Part shown: in pieces, positions 1-8,183 of the stretch | Layout of the letters: each line of letters starts with the position of its first letter | Numbering within the stretch: position 1 is the first letter of the stretch | Assembly: GCA_021776245.1 (NCBI GenBank) | Contig: JAJFGF010000048.1 | Location: 62,001-126,000 of the forward strand | DNA: 64,000 nucleotides | Direction of reading: 5' to 3' | Source of the DNA: Hyphococcus sp. | GTDB lineage: Bacteria > Pseudomonadota > Alphaproteobacteria > Caulobacterales > Parvularculaceae | The notes under the pieces: generated by a model | Told to the model about the DNA's origin: nothing | What the model saw: only the letters and a program-made list of their open reading frames with translations | Database searches by the model: none | Made by a program: the position numbers and the translations under genes

Positions 1-958
1 AAAAGCGCTCAATGGCGAAGTCAGAGAAGAAGGCCTTACCAAAGGCATGCCGCGGATCGACAGCGCGATTGATGCGGCGGAAGTCATTCTGATGCTGGCG
101 CCGGAAACCAACGGTGAGGTGGCGGTAAAGGCGTGGGACTCTCTGTCGAAAGCAACTGGCCGCGCGCACGCGCATCTGGCGCTCCCGAAAGAGGACGAAA
201 AAATCCGTTTTCGTGATGTCGTTGCGCAACCGCGCAAGATTATTTCCTCACCGACATGGTCCGGCATCGAGTCAGAAAAAGTCTGTTACAACGCAGGCTA
301 CACCAATGTGCATGAGTTGATCCCGTGGCGCACGCTGACCGGGCGTCAGCAGCTTTATCAGGATCATCTTTGGATGCGGGCCTTTGGAGAAACGCTCTGC
401 GTTTACCGTCCGCCGGTTGATACGAAAACCATCGAGCCGATTATCGATTCCAAACCCAATGGCGAAAAACAGATTGTTCTCAACTTCATCACGCCGCATC
501 AAAAATGGGGCATTCACTCGACCTACACAGACAATCTGTTGATGCTGACCTTGTCGCGCGGCGGGCCGATTGTCTGGCTCAGTGAAGACGACGCGAAATC
601 GGTCGGCATTGAAGATAATGACTGGGTTGAAGCCTACAACGTCAACGGCGCCTTGACCGCGCGGGCTGTCGTTTCCCAGCGGGTGAAACCGGGCATGATC
701 ATGATGTATCATGCTCAGGAAAAAATCGTGAATGTGCCAGGTTCGGAAATTACCGGGCAGCGCGGCGGCATCCACAATTCCGTGACGCGCACGGTTTTAA
801 AGCCAACCCACATGATCGGCGGCTACGCGCAACAGTCTTACGGGTTCAACTATTACGGCACGGTTGGTTCCAATCGCGATGAATTCGTCATCGTTCGGAA
901 AATGAGCAAGGTCGACTGGCTTGATGAGCCGGCAAAGCCAATGGAGACGGCACAATGA
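1..958 (+). CDS. narG: Respiratory nitrate reductase alpha subunit, C-terminal part (5' end outside window)
   Basis: This is the last ~318 codons of the Mo-bis-MGD catalytic subunit that reduces nitrate to nitrite at the cytoplasmic face of the membrane. The reading frame is open from base 2 and the start lies upstream of the window. The visible part is the molybdopterin-dinucleotide-binding C-terminal domain, with the family-typical stretches HQKWGIHSTYTDNLLMLTLS, RGGPIVW and YNVNGALTARAVVSQRVKPG. The molybdenum ligand and the FS0 cluster are in the missing N-terminal part. The stop overlaps the start of narH by four bases (ATGA), so the subunits are probably translationally coupled. Narrow alternatives would be other DMSO-reductase-family enzymes, but the following narHJI genes settle the identity. 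Confidence 0.96.
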   Translation, partial: KALNGEVREEGLTKGMPRIDSAIDAAEVILMLAPETNGEVAVKAWDSLSKATGRAHAHLALPKEDEKIRFRDVVAQPRKIISSPTWSGIESEKVCYNAGYTNVHELIPWRTLTGRQQLYQDHLWMRAFGETLCVYRPPVDTKTIEPIIDSKPNGEKQIVLNFITPHQKWGIHSTYTDNLLMLTLSRGGPIVWLSEDDAKSVGIEDNDWVEAYNVNGALTARAVVSQRVKPGMIMMYHAQEKIVNVPGSEITGQRGGIHNSVTRTVLKPTHMIGGYAQQSYGFNYYGTVGSNRDEFVIVRKMSKVDWLDEPAKPMETAQ

Positions 959-2472
959 AAATTCGCGCACAAATCAGCATGATTTTGAATCTCGATAAGT
1001 GCATCGGGTGCCATACCTGCTCCGTTACCTGCAAAAATGTCTGGACCGGCCGCGAGGGTGTTGAATATGCGTGGTTCAACAATGTCGAAACCAAACCCGG
1101 CATTGGGTATCCCGACGACTGGGAAGACCAGGCGCGCTGGAACGGCGGCTGGGAACTCAAAAAGAACGGCAAGCTGCAGCCGAAAATGGGCGGCAAACTG
1201 GGCGTTCTCGCGAAGGTATTTGCAAATCCTGACTTGCCAGAAATCGACGATTATTATGAGCCGTTCACCTTTGACTATGAGCATCTTCAAAAAGCGCCTG
1301 AGATGAAAGCGACGCCGACGGCGCGCCCACGCTCAATGATCACTGGCGAGCGCATGGAAAAAATTAATAAAGGTCCGAATTGGGAGGAGATTCTTGGCGG
1401 CGAATTTTCCAAACGCTCCAAGGACTATAATTTCGAAGACGTCGAAAAGGAAATCTACGGGCAGTTCGAAAATACCTTCATGATGTATCTTCCGCGGCTG
1501 TGTGAGCATTGCCTCAATCCGGCATGTGTTGCGGTGTGCCCATCCGGCGCAATATACAAGCGCGAGGAAGATGGTGTTGTTCTGATCGATCAGAACAAAT
1601 GCCGCGGCTGGCGCATGTGCATATCCGGCTGCCCCTACAAAAAAATCTACTATAATTGGAGTTCCGGAAAATCGGAAAAATGTACGCTTTGCTATCCGCG
1701 CCTTGAAGCCGGCCAACCAACGGTTTGCTCGGAGACATGCGTTGGACGCATTCGCTATCTAGGCGTTGTTCTGTATGACGCTGATCGCATCGAAGAGGCC
1801 GCAAGCGCCGAAAAAGAAACCGATCTTTACGAGAGCCATCTCAATATCTTTCTCGATCCGAATGATCCCGAGGTTCAACGTCAGGCGCGAGCCGATGGCG
1901 TGCCCGATACCTGGCTGGAATCCGCAAAAAAGTCACCGATCTGGAAAATGGCGATGGAATGGAAGATCGCATTTCCGCTGCATCCGGAATACCGGACGCT
2001 TCCCATGGTCTGGTATGTCCCGCCGCTCTCGCCAATTCAATCAATGGCGCAAGCCGGCGCCTTCGGCGAAAAAGGCGCGATGCCCAATGTTCGGGATTTG
2101 CGCATTCCGCTGAAATATCTCGCGAATCTTCTTACCGCCGGCGATGAAGAGCCGGTTGCGCGCGCGCTTGAAAAGCTCATCGCCATGCGCGCTTACATGC
2201 GCTCGAAATCTTATGAGGGCGCTGAGGATGCATCGATCCCCGGCAAGGTGGGTATGACCCCCGAACAGATCGACGAGATGTATCAGCTTATGGCGATCGC
2301 CAACTACGAAGATCGCTTTGTGATTCCCACCACCCACCGTGAATACGCGGAAGACGCTTACGGCATTCGCAATGATTGCGGCTTCAGTTTCGGCGAAGGC
2401 TGCGGTGAACCCAAGCAAGCTGTTGAGTGGACCGGCCTTTTCGCAAAAAACCCGTCCAATGAAAAAGTCTAA
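955..2472 (+). CDS. narH: Respiratory nitrate reductase beta subunit (iron-sulfur)
   Basis: This 505-residue electron-transfer subunit passes electrons from NarI haems to NarG through four Fe-S clusters. The first cysteine set is C16/C19/C22/C26 (CIGCHTCSVTC), at the same positions as in E. coli NarH. Further sets are CEHCLNPACVAVCPSGA near residue 183, CRGWRMCISGCPYKK (a Trp replaces one Cys, as expected for the [3Fe-4S] cluster) and CTLCYPR...CSETCVG. Length matches the family (about 510). The ATG overlaps the narG stop. No signal peptide is present, consistent with a cytoplasmic-side subunit. Confidence 0.97.
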   Translation: MKIRAQISMILNLDKCIGCHTCSVTCKNVWTGREGVEYAWFNNVETKPGIGYPDDWEDQARWNGGWELKKNGKLQPKMGGKLGVLAKVFANPDLPEIDDYYEPFTFDYEHLQKAPEMKATPTARPRSMITGERMEKINKGPNWEEILGGEFSKRSKDYNFEDVEKEIYGQFENTFMMYLPRLCEHCLNPACVAVCPSGAIYKREEDGVVLIDQNKCRGWRMCISGCPYKKIYYNWSSGKSEKCTLCYPRLEAGQPTVCSETCVGRIRYLGVVLYDADRIEEAASAEKETDLYESHLNIFLDPNDPEVQRQARADGVPDTWLESAKKSPIWKMAMEWKIAFPLHPEYRTLPMVWYVPPLSPIQSMAQAGAFGEKGAMPNVRDLRIPLKYLANLLTAGDEEPVARALEKLIAMRAYMRSKSYEGAEDASIPGKVGMTPEQIDEMYQLMAIANYEDRFVIPTTHREYAEDAYGIRNDCGFSFGEGCGEPKQAVEWTGLFAKNPSNEKV

Positions 2473-2485
2473 AGGAGCGAGCCCG

Positions 2486-3193
2486 ATGACCAAAACTTAC
2501 AAAGCCCTGAGCGCGCTTCTGTCATACCCGACGAAGGATTTGAAAGAAGCGGCGGACGAAATCCGCACGGTGATTTCGGAAGAAAGTCTCGCTCCGGACT
2601 GGGCGATTGGAAAACTCGATCGGCTGATTGAGGATCTAAAGACGCTCGATCTTTATGAACTGCAGGAACGCTACGTATTTCTATTCGATCGCACCCGGTC
2701 GCTTTGCCTGCATCTGTTTGAACATGTGCATGGCGAGTCGCGCGACCGCGGTCAGGCGATGGTGGATTTGAAAACGCTTTATGCGCAGGGCGGGCTTGAG
2801 ATTGGCGCCAACGAATTACCGGATTTTCTGCCGCTGTTTCTTGAATATCTGTCAACCCGGTCAGCCGAGGAAGCGCGCGCCCTTTTGGCGGAACCTTTAA
2901 GCGTCATTGCGGCGCTAAAGGAGCGCCTGACCAAACGCAAAACGCCCTATGCCGCTGTATTCATTGTTCTCGAAACGATGGCTGGCAGGGAGCCGACGAT
3001 ATCGCAACTTGATGACCTGCGAAAGGCGCCGGACGACGATCCTAATGATCTCGAAGCGCTTGACGCCGCCTGGGAGGACCAGCCGGTGACCTTCGGCCCG
3101 GGTGAAGAGAGCTGCCCAAAAGTCGACCAGATGCTTGATCGAATGCGCGGTGATGAACCGTCTGCCGGTCATGCGCAACCGGAGCGGAGTTAG
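2486..3193 (+). CDS. narJ: Nitrate reductase maturation chaperone NarJ
   Basis: NarJ is a cytoplasmic, all-helical TorD-type chaperone needed for cofactor insertion and membrane docking of NarGH; it is not part of the mature enzyme. The start is placed at the ATG at 2486 because AAGGAG lies 8 bases upstream and the protein then begins MTKTYKALSALLSYPTKDL, the normal NarJ N-terminus. An in-frame upstream start at 2339 would bury 134 bases inside narH and add an unrelated extension. At 235 residues it is normal length. A conserved RYVFLFDRTRSLCLHLFEHV segment (residues ~64-83) carries the signature E/D-R-T-R-S...HLFEH motif. It sits between narH and narI as usual. Confidence 0.94.
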   Translation: MTKTYKALSALLSYPTKDLKEAADEIRTVISEESLAPDWAIGKLDRLIEDLKTLDLYELQERYVFLFDRTRSLCLHLFEHVHGESRDRGQAMVDLKTLYAQGGLEIGANELPDFLPLFLEYLSTRSAEEARALLAEPLSVIAALKERLTKRKTPYAAVFIVLETMAGREPTISQLDDLRKAPDDDPNDLEALDAAWEDQPVTFGPGEESCPKVDQMLDRMRGDEPSAGHAQPERS

Positions 3194-3197
3194 CGTT

Positions 3198-3923
3198 ATG
3201 GCCAATTACCTCAACCAGTTTCTTTTCGGATTTTATCCTTATATCTGCCTTGCTGTGCTGGCGATCGGCAGCATTCTTCGGTTCGAGCACGGCCAATATT
3301 CCTGGCGCAGCGGCTCGAGCCAGCTTCTTCGGCGCAAACAGCTGGTGATGGGGAGCATTCTCTTTCACGTCGGCATTCTGATCATTTTTTTTGGCCATCT
3401 CGTGGGATTGCTGACGCCGATTTGGGTCTTTGACGCGCTCGGAATCTCTCATGGCGCCAAGCAAATTCTGGCGATCGTTGTGGGCGGCTTCGCGGGTGTA
3501 ATGTGTTTCTTTGGCGCAGTATTGCTGATTCATCGCAGGCTTTTTGACGCGCGCATCCGCGCTACATCGAGTTTCGGCGACACAACGATACTTCTGCTTT
3601 TGTTTGCGCAGCTGCTTTTGGGTCTTTCGACGATATTTGTCTCAATGCAGCATCTGGACGGCCATGAAATGGTCAAGTTCATGAGCTGGGCGCAGCGCAT
3701 ATTCACATTCCGCGGCGGCGCAGCCGACTTTGTCGCCGACGCGCATCCAATCTTTAAGGCGCATCTGTTTTTGGGCCTGACGATCTTTCTCGTTTTCCCA
3801 TTTACACGTCTTGTGCACATGTTGAGTGCGCCAATCTGGTACTTGAACCGGCGTGGTTACCAGCTTGTCAGAACAAAACGGAGGAACCCAATCGGCGACA
3901 ACATTACACCGCCAGCAGAGTAG
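3198..3923 (+). CDS. narI: Respiratory nitrate reductase gamma subunit (cytochrome b)
   Basis: This 241-residue membrane subunit binds two b-type haems, takes electrons from quinol and anchors NarGH. The start at 3198 has the purine-rich GGAGCGGAG upstream and gives MANYLNQFLFGFYPY, the usual start; a longer frame from 3102 overlaps narJ and is unlikely. Five hydrophobic segments are visible. Candidate haem-ligand histidines lie in LFHVGILIIFFGHLVG (helix 2) and in AHLFLGLTIFLVFPFTRLVH (helix 5). The HLDGHEMVKFMSWAQ loop precedes helix 5. The stop is followed by a ~34 bp gap to the porin gene. Confidence 0.95.
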   Translation: MANYLNQFLFGFYPYICLAVLAIGSILRFEHGQYSWRSGSSQLLRRKQLVMGSILFHVGILIIFFGHLVGLLTPIWVFDALGISHGAKQILAIVVGGFAGVMCFFGAVLLIHRRLFDARIRATSSFGDTTILLLLFAQLLLGLSTIFVSMQHLDGHEMVKFMSWAQRIFTFRGGAADFVADAHPIFKAHLFLGLTIFLVFPFTRLVHMLSAPIWYLNRRGYQLVRTKRRNPIGDNITPPAE

Positions 3924-3957
3924 TATTATTGATCGACCAAAAAGCAGGAGAAGGACA

Positions 3958-5205
3958 ATGATCCGTAAAGTTGTGTTGTGTTTAGTGTGCGCCGGTATTG
4001 GGTTGCAGTCTGCATTTGCAGAGGAACAGGCGGCGGCGTCGACCAACACATCGCTTTTCGAGGCAATCAAGGGCGCGAAACCGCTGATTGATGTGCGGTA
4101 TCGTTACGAATGGAAAGATCAGGCGGGATTTGCCAGTTCCGCCCATGCCAACACGCTGCGCACGCGGCTCGGCTTTGAAACAGGCGAATTTTATCATTTC
4201 AAATTCCTGGTCGAAATGGAAAATGTATTTTCCATCGGCAGTGACAATTTCAACAGCACAACCAACGGCCTGACGATGTTTCCGGTGATCGCTGATCCCG
4301 ATGCGACCGAGCTCAACCGCGCTCAGATAACATTTACCGGCATTGAGAAAACACCGATTATTGTCGGCCGCCAGCGCTTCAATCTCAACAATCACCGATT
4401 TGTTGGGGCGGTCGATTGGCGGCAAAACCAACAAACATTTGATGCGGCGCGCTTGTCATCAACACTGATCGACAATCTCACGGTGGATTATCTTTATATC
4501 GACCGGGTTCAGCGAATATTTGGCGATGCGCATCCGCTGGGAGATATCGACAGCGACAGCCACGTCATTTCAGCCGTCTACAATGTGGGGGGGGTCGGCG
4601 TCGTCAAGGGTTATGGCGTTCTGCTGGATCTCCATGAGTTGCCCGGAGCGTCTTCCGCGACCTGGGGCGTGAGATATGAAAACAATTTCACCCTTGATGA
4701 AGATGCGGCGATCAAGTTTGGCGTGGTTGCAGAATTTGCGACGCAGAGCGATTACGCAGGCAATCCATTTGATTATCGTGAATCCTACGTGCATGGCGAA
4801 GCGGCGCTTGGCGTGTCTGCGGCAGGCTTGAAATTCGGCTACGAACGGCTTGGCGGTAATGGTGCGATCGGATTTTCAACGCCACTCGCGACGCTGCACA
4901 AATTCAATGGCTTTGCCGATGTATTCCTGACAACGCCTGCTGCGGGTCTTGAGGATATCTACGGCACTTTGGCGTATAACTGGAAAGACGCGCCCTTTGG
5001 CGCCGACGTCAAGGCATTCGTCACCTATCACAGTTTCAGTTCCGATGTTGGATCGCTTGATTTCGGCGACGAAATTGACGCTGGGCTCACGCTCTCATTC
5101 CGCAAACATTGGTCCGTGAATCTTAAAGGCGCCGTTTACAATGGCGGCGGTTTCGGACCCGCTGACCGGAGTCTGATCTGGACGTCGCTGCGGTTTCAAT
5201 ATTGA
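3958..5205 (+). CDS. Outer-membrane beta-barrel porin, alginate-export family
   Basis: A 415-residue secreted protein. MIRKVVLCLVCAGIGLQS..FAEE is a clear Sec signal peptide, with predicted cleavage after AFA near residue 20. AGGAG upstream of the ATG at 3958 decides the start over an in-frame start at 3853 inside narI. The mature part opens with LIDVRYRYEWKDQAGF and is full of alternating amphipathic strands, ending in an aromatic LRFQY, a barrel-closing C-terminus. The NTLRTRLGFETG and VGRQRFNLNNHRFVG stretches resemble the alginate_exp (PF13372) barrel family. It sits directly after narI with no narK transporter in sight. I infer a role in nitrate/nitrite passage, but the substrate is not shown by sequence. 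Confidence 0.75.
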   Translation: MIRKVVLCLVCAGIGLQSAFAEEQAAASTNTSLFEAIKGAKPLIDVRYRYEWKDQAGFASSAHANTLRTRLGFETGEFYHFKFLVEMENVFSIGSDNFNSTTNGLTMFPVIADPDATELNRAQITFTGIEKTPIIVGRQRFNLNNHRFVGAVDWRQNQQTFDAARLSSTLIDNLTVDYLYIDRVQRIFGDAHPLGDIDSDSHVISAVYNVGGVGVVKGYGVLLDLHELPGASSATWGVRYENNFTLDEDAAIKFGVVAEFATQSDYAGNPFDYRESYVHGEAALGVSAAGLKFGYERLGGNGAIGFSTPLATLHKFNGFADVFLTTPAAGLEDIYGTLAYNWKDAPFGADVKAFVTYHSFSSDVGSLDFGDEIDAGLTLSFRKHWSVNLKGAVYNGGGFGPADRSLIWTSLRFQY

Positions 5206-5222
5206 TCAAAACGAGACAACTT

Positions 5223-5816
5223 ATGACAGTTTCGAACGAAAATTCTGATGAGCCGTTGGGCGACGATGGCGAACGATTGCTCGAATCTTCAGCAATCGGC
5301 GACCCGTGGGCGATAGATAAAATCGAAGCTGGTCTCATTGATGTGCCGCTTGAATTTATTTTTGCGGACCATCATCGGCAGCGTCAGGCGGCCCTGATGC
5401 TCAATATGATCGCCGCAGGCGGATTTGAAGAGCGCGGCGTAAGAAATCTCATTAGGTTTCTAAAAGAGGATTTTGCGCGCCACATTGCTGACGAAGAGCT
5501 TGGGTTTTTTCCATTGCTCCGCGAGCGATGCCTTCCTGAAGACAAGATCGATCCTTTGATCGCGCGTCTCGTTGATGAACATAAAGATGATGAATCATGT
5601 GGGGACGCTGTGATCGCTCTGCTCGAAAAACGTCTGGCCGGACACGAAATAAGCAATAGCGCCAGAGGACAAATTTCAGCCTTTGCCGAGCACATACTTC
5701 AACATCTTGCGGTGGAAAACGCCGTCCTCCTGCCGATTGCCCGCGTCCGCATGGATGCAGCTTCGTTGAAGGCGTTGTCGACGATGCTAAAAGAGCGCCG
5801 TACGGCGCGGAAATAA
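5223..5816 (+). CDS. Hemerythrin-like (HHE cation-binding) domain protein
   Basis: A 197-residue soluble protein, almost all helical, with the HHE pattern: FADHHRQR near the N-terminus, DFARHIADEELGFFPLL (H..E), LVDEHKDD and FAEHILQHLAVENAVLLPIA at the C-terminus. These histidines and acids are placed as in di-iron hemerythrin-like proteins that bind O2 or NO or help repair Fe-S centres. I chose the ATG at 5223; a TTG at 5202 inside the preceding stop is also in frame. It is 17 bases after the porin gene, so it probably belongs to the nar transcription unit. Protection or sensing during nitrate respiration is plausible but inferred. Confidence 0.75.
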   Translation: MTVSNENSDEPLGDDGERLLESSAIGDPWAIDKIEAGLIDVPLEFIFADHHRQRQAALMLNMIAAGGFEERGVRNLIRFLKEDFARHIADEELGFFPLLRERCLPEDKIDPLIARLVDEHKDDESCGDAVIALLEKRLAGHEISNSARGQISAFAEHILQHLAVENAVLLPIARVRMDAASLKALSTMLKERRTARK

Positions 5817-5817
5817 C

Positions 5818-5841
5818 CCGAGGCGCAAAAAAAGCGCTCGG
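5818..5841 (+). terminator. Possible terminator after the nar/hemerythrin unit
   Basis: CCGAGGCGC and GCGCTCGG can pair as an eight-base stem with one bulged G around a seven-A loop, starting just after the hemerythrin stop. It is followed by only a weak pyrimidine tract (TTGCTTTCC), so intrinsic termination may be partial. Confidence 0.4.
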
Positions 5842-6127
5842 TTGCTTTCCAAAACGTGCGTGCTGGTTTTTATGCAAGCCGGCGCAGAATAGATTTAGCG
5901 GGACACAAAATGCGAGTTCCGCGCATCCAGCGCGCGGTATCGGCCCCTAAGGCGCTGAAGTTAGGAGAAAATTTGTGCGCTGGAAAATTCCGCAGATTCC
6001 GGCCAAACCATCAGCTGAACAAGGTTCCGGGGTGTCATTGCTGGCGGCAGATCGAATCGTGGCGCGGCAAAACGCGCCGGATATTAAGGGCTTCGGGAAT
6101 TTTTCGGCGTGATATAAGAAACAGATA
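5842..6127. other. Intergenic region before the formate dehydrogenase operon
   Basis: About 290 bases with no convincing gene. A 90-codon frame beginning at 5856 is Arg-rich, lacks a ribosome-binding site and resembles nothing I know. The segment must hold the fds promoter; I see no consensus sigma-70 hexamer pair or FNR box that I would defend. Confidence 0.4.
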
Positions 6128-6619
6128 ATGACTGCATTGATCAACAAGCTGGAACATGAAGGCGCCCGCGCAATCTGCGGCCGGCACAACAACAAGCCTG
6201 ACGCCCTTCTCGAAATCCTGCATGAAGCGCAGGAATTTGACGGCTATCTCGGTGACCAAGCATTGAGGACCATAGCCGAGGCGCTCAATATTTCCCGTGC
6301 GGAAATTCACGGCGTTGTCAGTTTTTATCATGATTACCGCCGTGAACCGCCGGCCCGGCATGTTATCAAACTCTGCCGCGCGGAGGCCTGTCAGGCGGTG
6401 GGATCGGAGGCGCTGGCGGCCCATGCAGAAGAGAAGTGGAAGACGCCGACAGGCGGCATCAGCGCCGACCAAAAAATTGGGCTGGAAGCAGTTTATTGCC
6501 TTGGCAATTGTGCATTGGGCCCTGCGGCGATGATCGACGGCGAACTTTACGGTCGGATTACGCCCGGACGCCTGGAAGCGCTTGTCGCTGAACGCCTCGA
6601 CAAATCGGAGCGCGAGTGA
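6128..6619 (+). CDS. fdsG: NAD-dependent formate dehydrogenase gamma subunit (NuoE-like)
   Basis: A 163-residue thioredoxin-fold [2Fe-2S] subunit of the soluble, molybdenum-containing, NAD-linked formate dehydrogenase. The four cluster ligands are visible: C83 and C88 (LCRAEACQ) and C124 and C128 (YCLGNCALGP). The N-terminal half contains the NuoE-type helical stretch ending GVVSFYHDYRREPP, where complex I NuoE has VATFYTMF. Start ATG at 6128 has only a weak purine-rich leader. Its end overlaps fdsB by four bases. A second, distinct nuoE copy occurs at 44.8 kb with the complex I genes, so this one belongs to the formate enzyme. Confidence 0.92.
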   Translation: MTALINKLEHEGARAICGRHNNKPDALLEILHEAQEFDGYLGDQALRTIAEALNISRAEIHGVVSFYHDYRREPPARHVIKLCRAEACQAVGSEALAAHAEEKWKTPTGGISADQKIGLEAVYCLGNCALGPAAMIDGELYGRITPGRLEALVAERLDKSERE

Positions 6620-8160
6620 TCATGGTCGAAACAGTAAGAATTTATGTCCCTTGTGACGCGGCGGCTGTGTCTGTCGGCGCCGATGACACCGCGGCCGCTA
6701 TTGCGACGGTTGCGGCAATGCGCAAAATAAAAATTGAAATTATCCGCAATGGCAGCCGCGGCATGTTGTGGCTGGAGCCGCTCGTCGAAATTGCAACAAA
6801 AAACGGGCGTATCGCTTATGGCCCGGTGGCCGCCGAGGATGTCGCCGGCTTGTTCGATGCTGATTTCTTAAAGGGCGGCGAACATCCGCTGGCGCATGGG
6901 ATAACAGAAGAAATCGCCTATTTCGCCCAGCAAGAGCGCCTCACCTTTGCGCGTTGCGGGATTATCGAACCGCTCAATCTGGATGACTACGAAAAGCATG
7001 GCGGCCTCGCGGGATTGCGCAAGGCTCTGAAGCTGGAGCCATCCGACATTGTAGAGGCAGTCACGCAGTCGGGTTTGCGCGGGCGCGGCGGCGCCGGTTT
7101 TCCGACCGGTATAAAATGGAAAACCGCACTCGAACAACAAAGCGATGAAAAATACATCTGCTGTAACGCCGATGAGGGCGACAGTGGAACATTTGCCGAT
7201 CGCCTGCTGATGGAAGGCGATCCGTTTTCGCTGCTCGAAGGAATGGTGGTCGCCGGCAGGGCAGTCGGGGCAAGAACCGGGTATATTTATATACGGTCCG
7301 AATACCCTCACGCGATTAAAACCATGCGCAGGGCGGTAGAGATGTTTCGCGCTGCAGGATTTCTCGGCGACAATATTGATGGTTCCGATACGCGTTTTTA
7401 TATCAGCATCCGTGTCGGGGCGGGCGCTTATATTTGTGGCGAAGAAACGTCGATGCTGGAAAGTATTGAAGGAAAACGCGGCCAGATAAAAGTAAAACCG
7501 CCGATCCCGGCAATAAGCGGCCTTTTCGGCAAACCAACAATTATCAATAATGTTTTATCCCTCGCGACAACGCCGGTGATCCTCGCTAAAGGCGCCGATC
7601 ACTACAAAAATTTTGGCGTCGGCCGCTCGCGCGGCACGCAGCCATTTCAACTTGCCGGCGATATTGCCCGCGGCGGCCTCGTCGAAAAAGCCTTCGGCGT
7701 TACGCTGGGCGATCTGATTAACAATTTCGGCGGCGGCACGCGGTCCGGTAAGCCGGTGAGGGCGGTGCAAACCGGCGGTCCCCTTGGCGCCTATATTCCC
7801 GTTTCGGGATTTTCTGTGGCAATGGAGTATGAAGCTCTTGCGCAGGCTGGCGCTATGCTGGGTCATGGCGGCGTGGTTGTGTTTAACGACACGGTAGATA
7901 TGGCGAAACAGGCGCGGTTCGCGATGGAATTTTGCGAAATAGAATCTTGCGGAAAATGCACGCCCTGCCGCATTGGCGCCGTCCGCGGCAAGGAAACCAT
8001 CGACAAAATCATTGCAGGCGAAGATATCGCGAAAAACTTGGAAATTCTCGATGATTTGTGCGATCTTATGACCGACGCCTCGCTCTGCGCCATGGGCGGT
8101 TTAACGCCCATGCCGGTTCAGAGCGCCGTGAAGCACTTTCCGGAGGATTTTGGCGGGTAA
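6616..8160 (+). CDS. fdsB: NAD-dependent formate dehydrogenase beta subunit (NuoF-like)
   Basis: A 514-residue diaphorase subunit carrying FMN, one [4Fe-4S] cluster and the NAD site. An N-terminal domain of ~130 residues that complex I NuoF lacks is followed by the NuoF core: [10 protein letters not shown] at 156-165 (FMN/NAD binding), [27 protein letters not shown], and the C-terminal cluster motif ESCGKCTPCRIG near 443-454. GTG at 6616 has GGAG five bases upstream; an ATG two codons later (6622) is an equal alternative. It overlaps fdsG. Electrons from FdsA pass through these centres to NAD+. Confidence 0.93.
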   Translation: MIMVETVRIYVPCDAAAVSVGADDTAAAIATVAAMRKIKIEIIRNGSRGMLWLEPLVEIATKNGRIAYGPVAAEDVAGLFDADFLKGGEHPLAHGITEEIAYFAQQERLTFARCGIIEPLNLDDYEKHGGLAGLRKALKLEPSDIVEAVTQSGLRGRGGAGFPTGIKWKTALEQQSDEKYICCNADEGDSGTFADRLLMEGDPFSLLEGMVVAGRAVGARTGYIYIRSEYPHAIKTMRRAVEMFRAAGFLGDNIDGSDTRFYISIRVGAGAYICGEETSMLESIEGKRGQIKVKPPIPAISGLFGKPTIINNVLSLATTPVILAKGADHYKNFGVGRSRGTQPFQLAGDIARGGLVEKAFGVTLGDLINNFGGGTRSGKPVRAVQTGGPLGAYIPVSGFSVAMEYEALAQAGAMLGHGGVVVFNDTVDMAKQARFAMEFCEIESCGKCTPCRIGAVRGKETIDKIIAGEDIAKNLEILDDLCDLMTDASLCAMGGLTPMPVQSAVKHFPEDFGG

Positions 8161-8183
8161 CGCCCGCCGTGCAAGGGATCGGT

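Noticed and set aside
2339-2485. Longer NarJ starting inside narH
   Set aside because: The extension is unlike NarJ N-termini, and a strong Shine-Dalgarno marks the ATG at 2486.
5856-6128. 90-codon Arg-rich frame before fdsG
   Set aside because: No ribosome-binding site, no recognisable motif, and it runs to the fdsG start in another frame.
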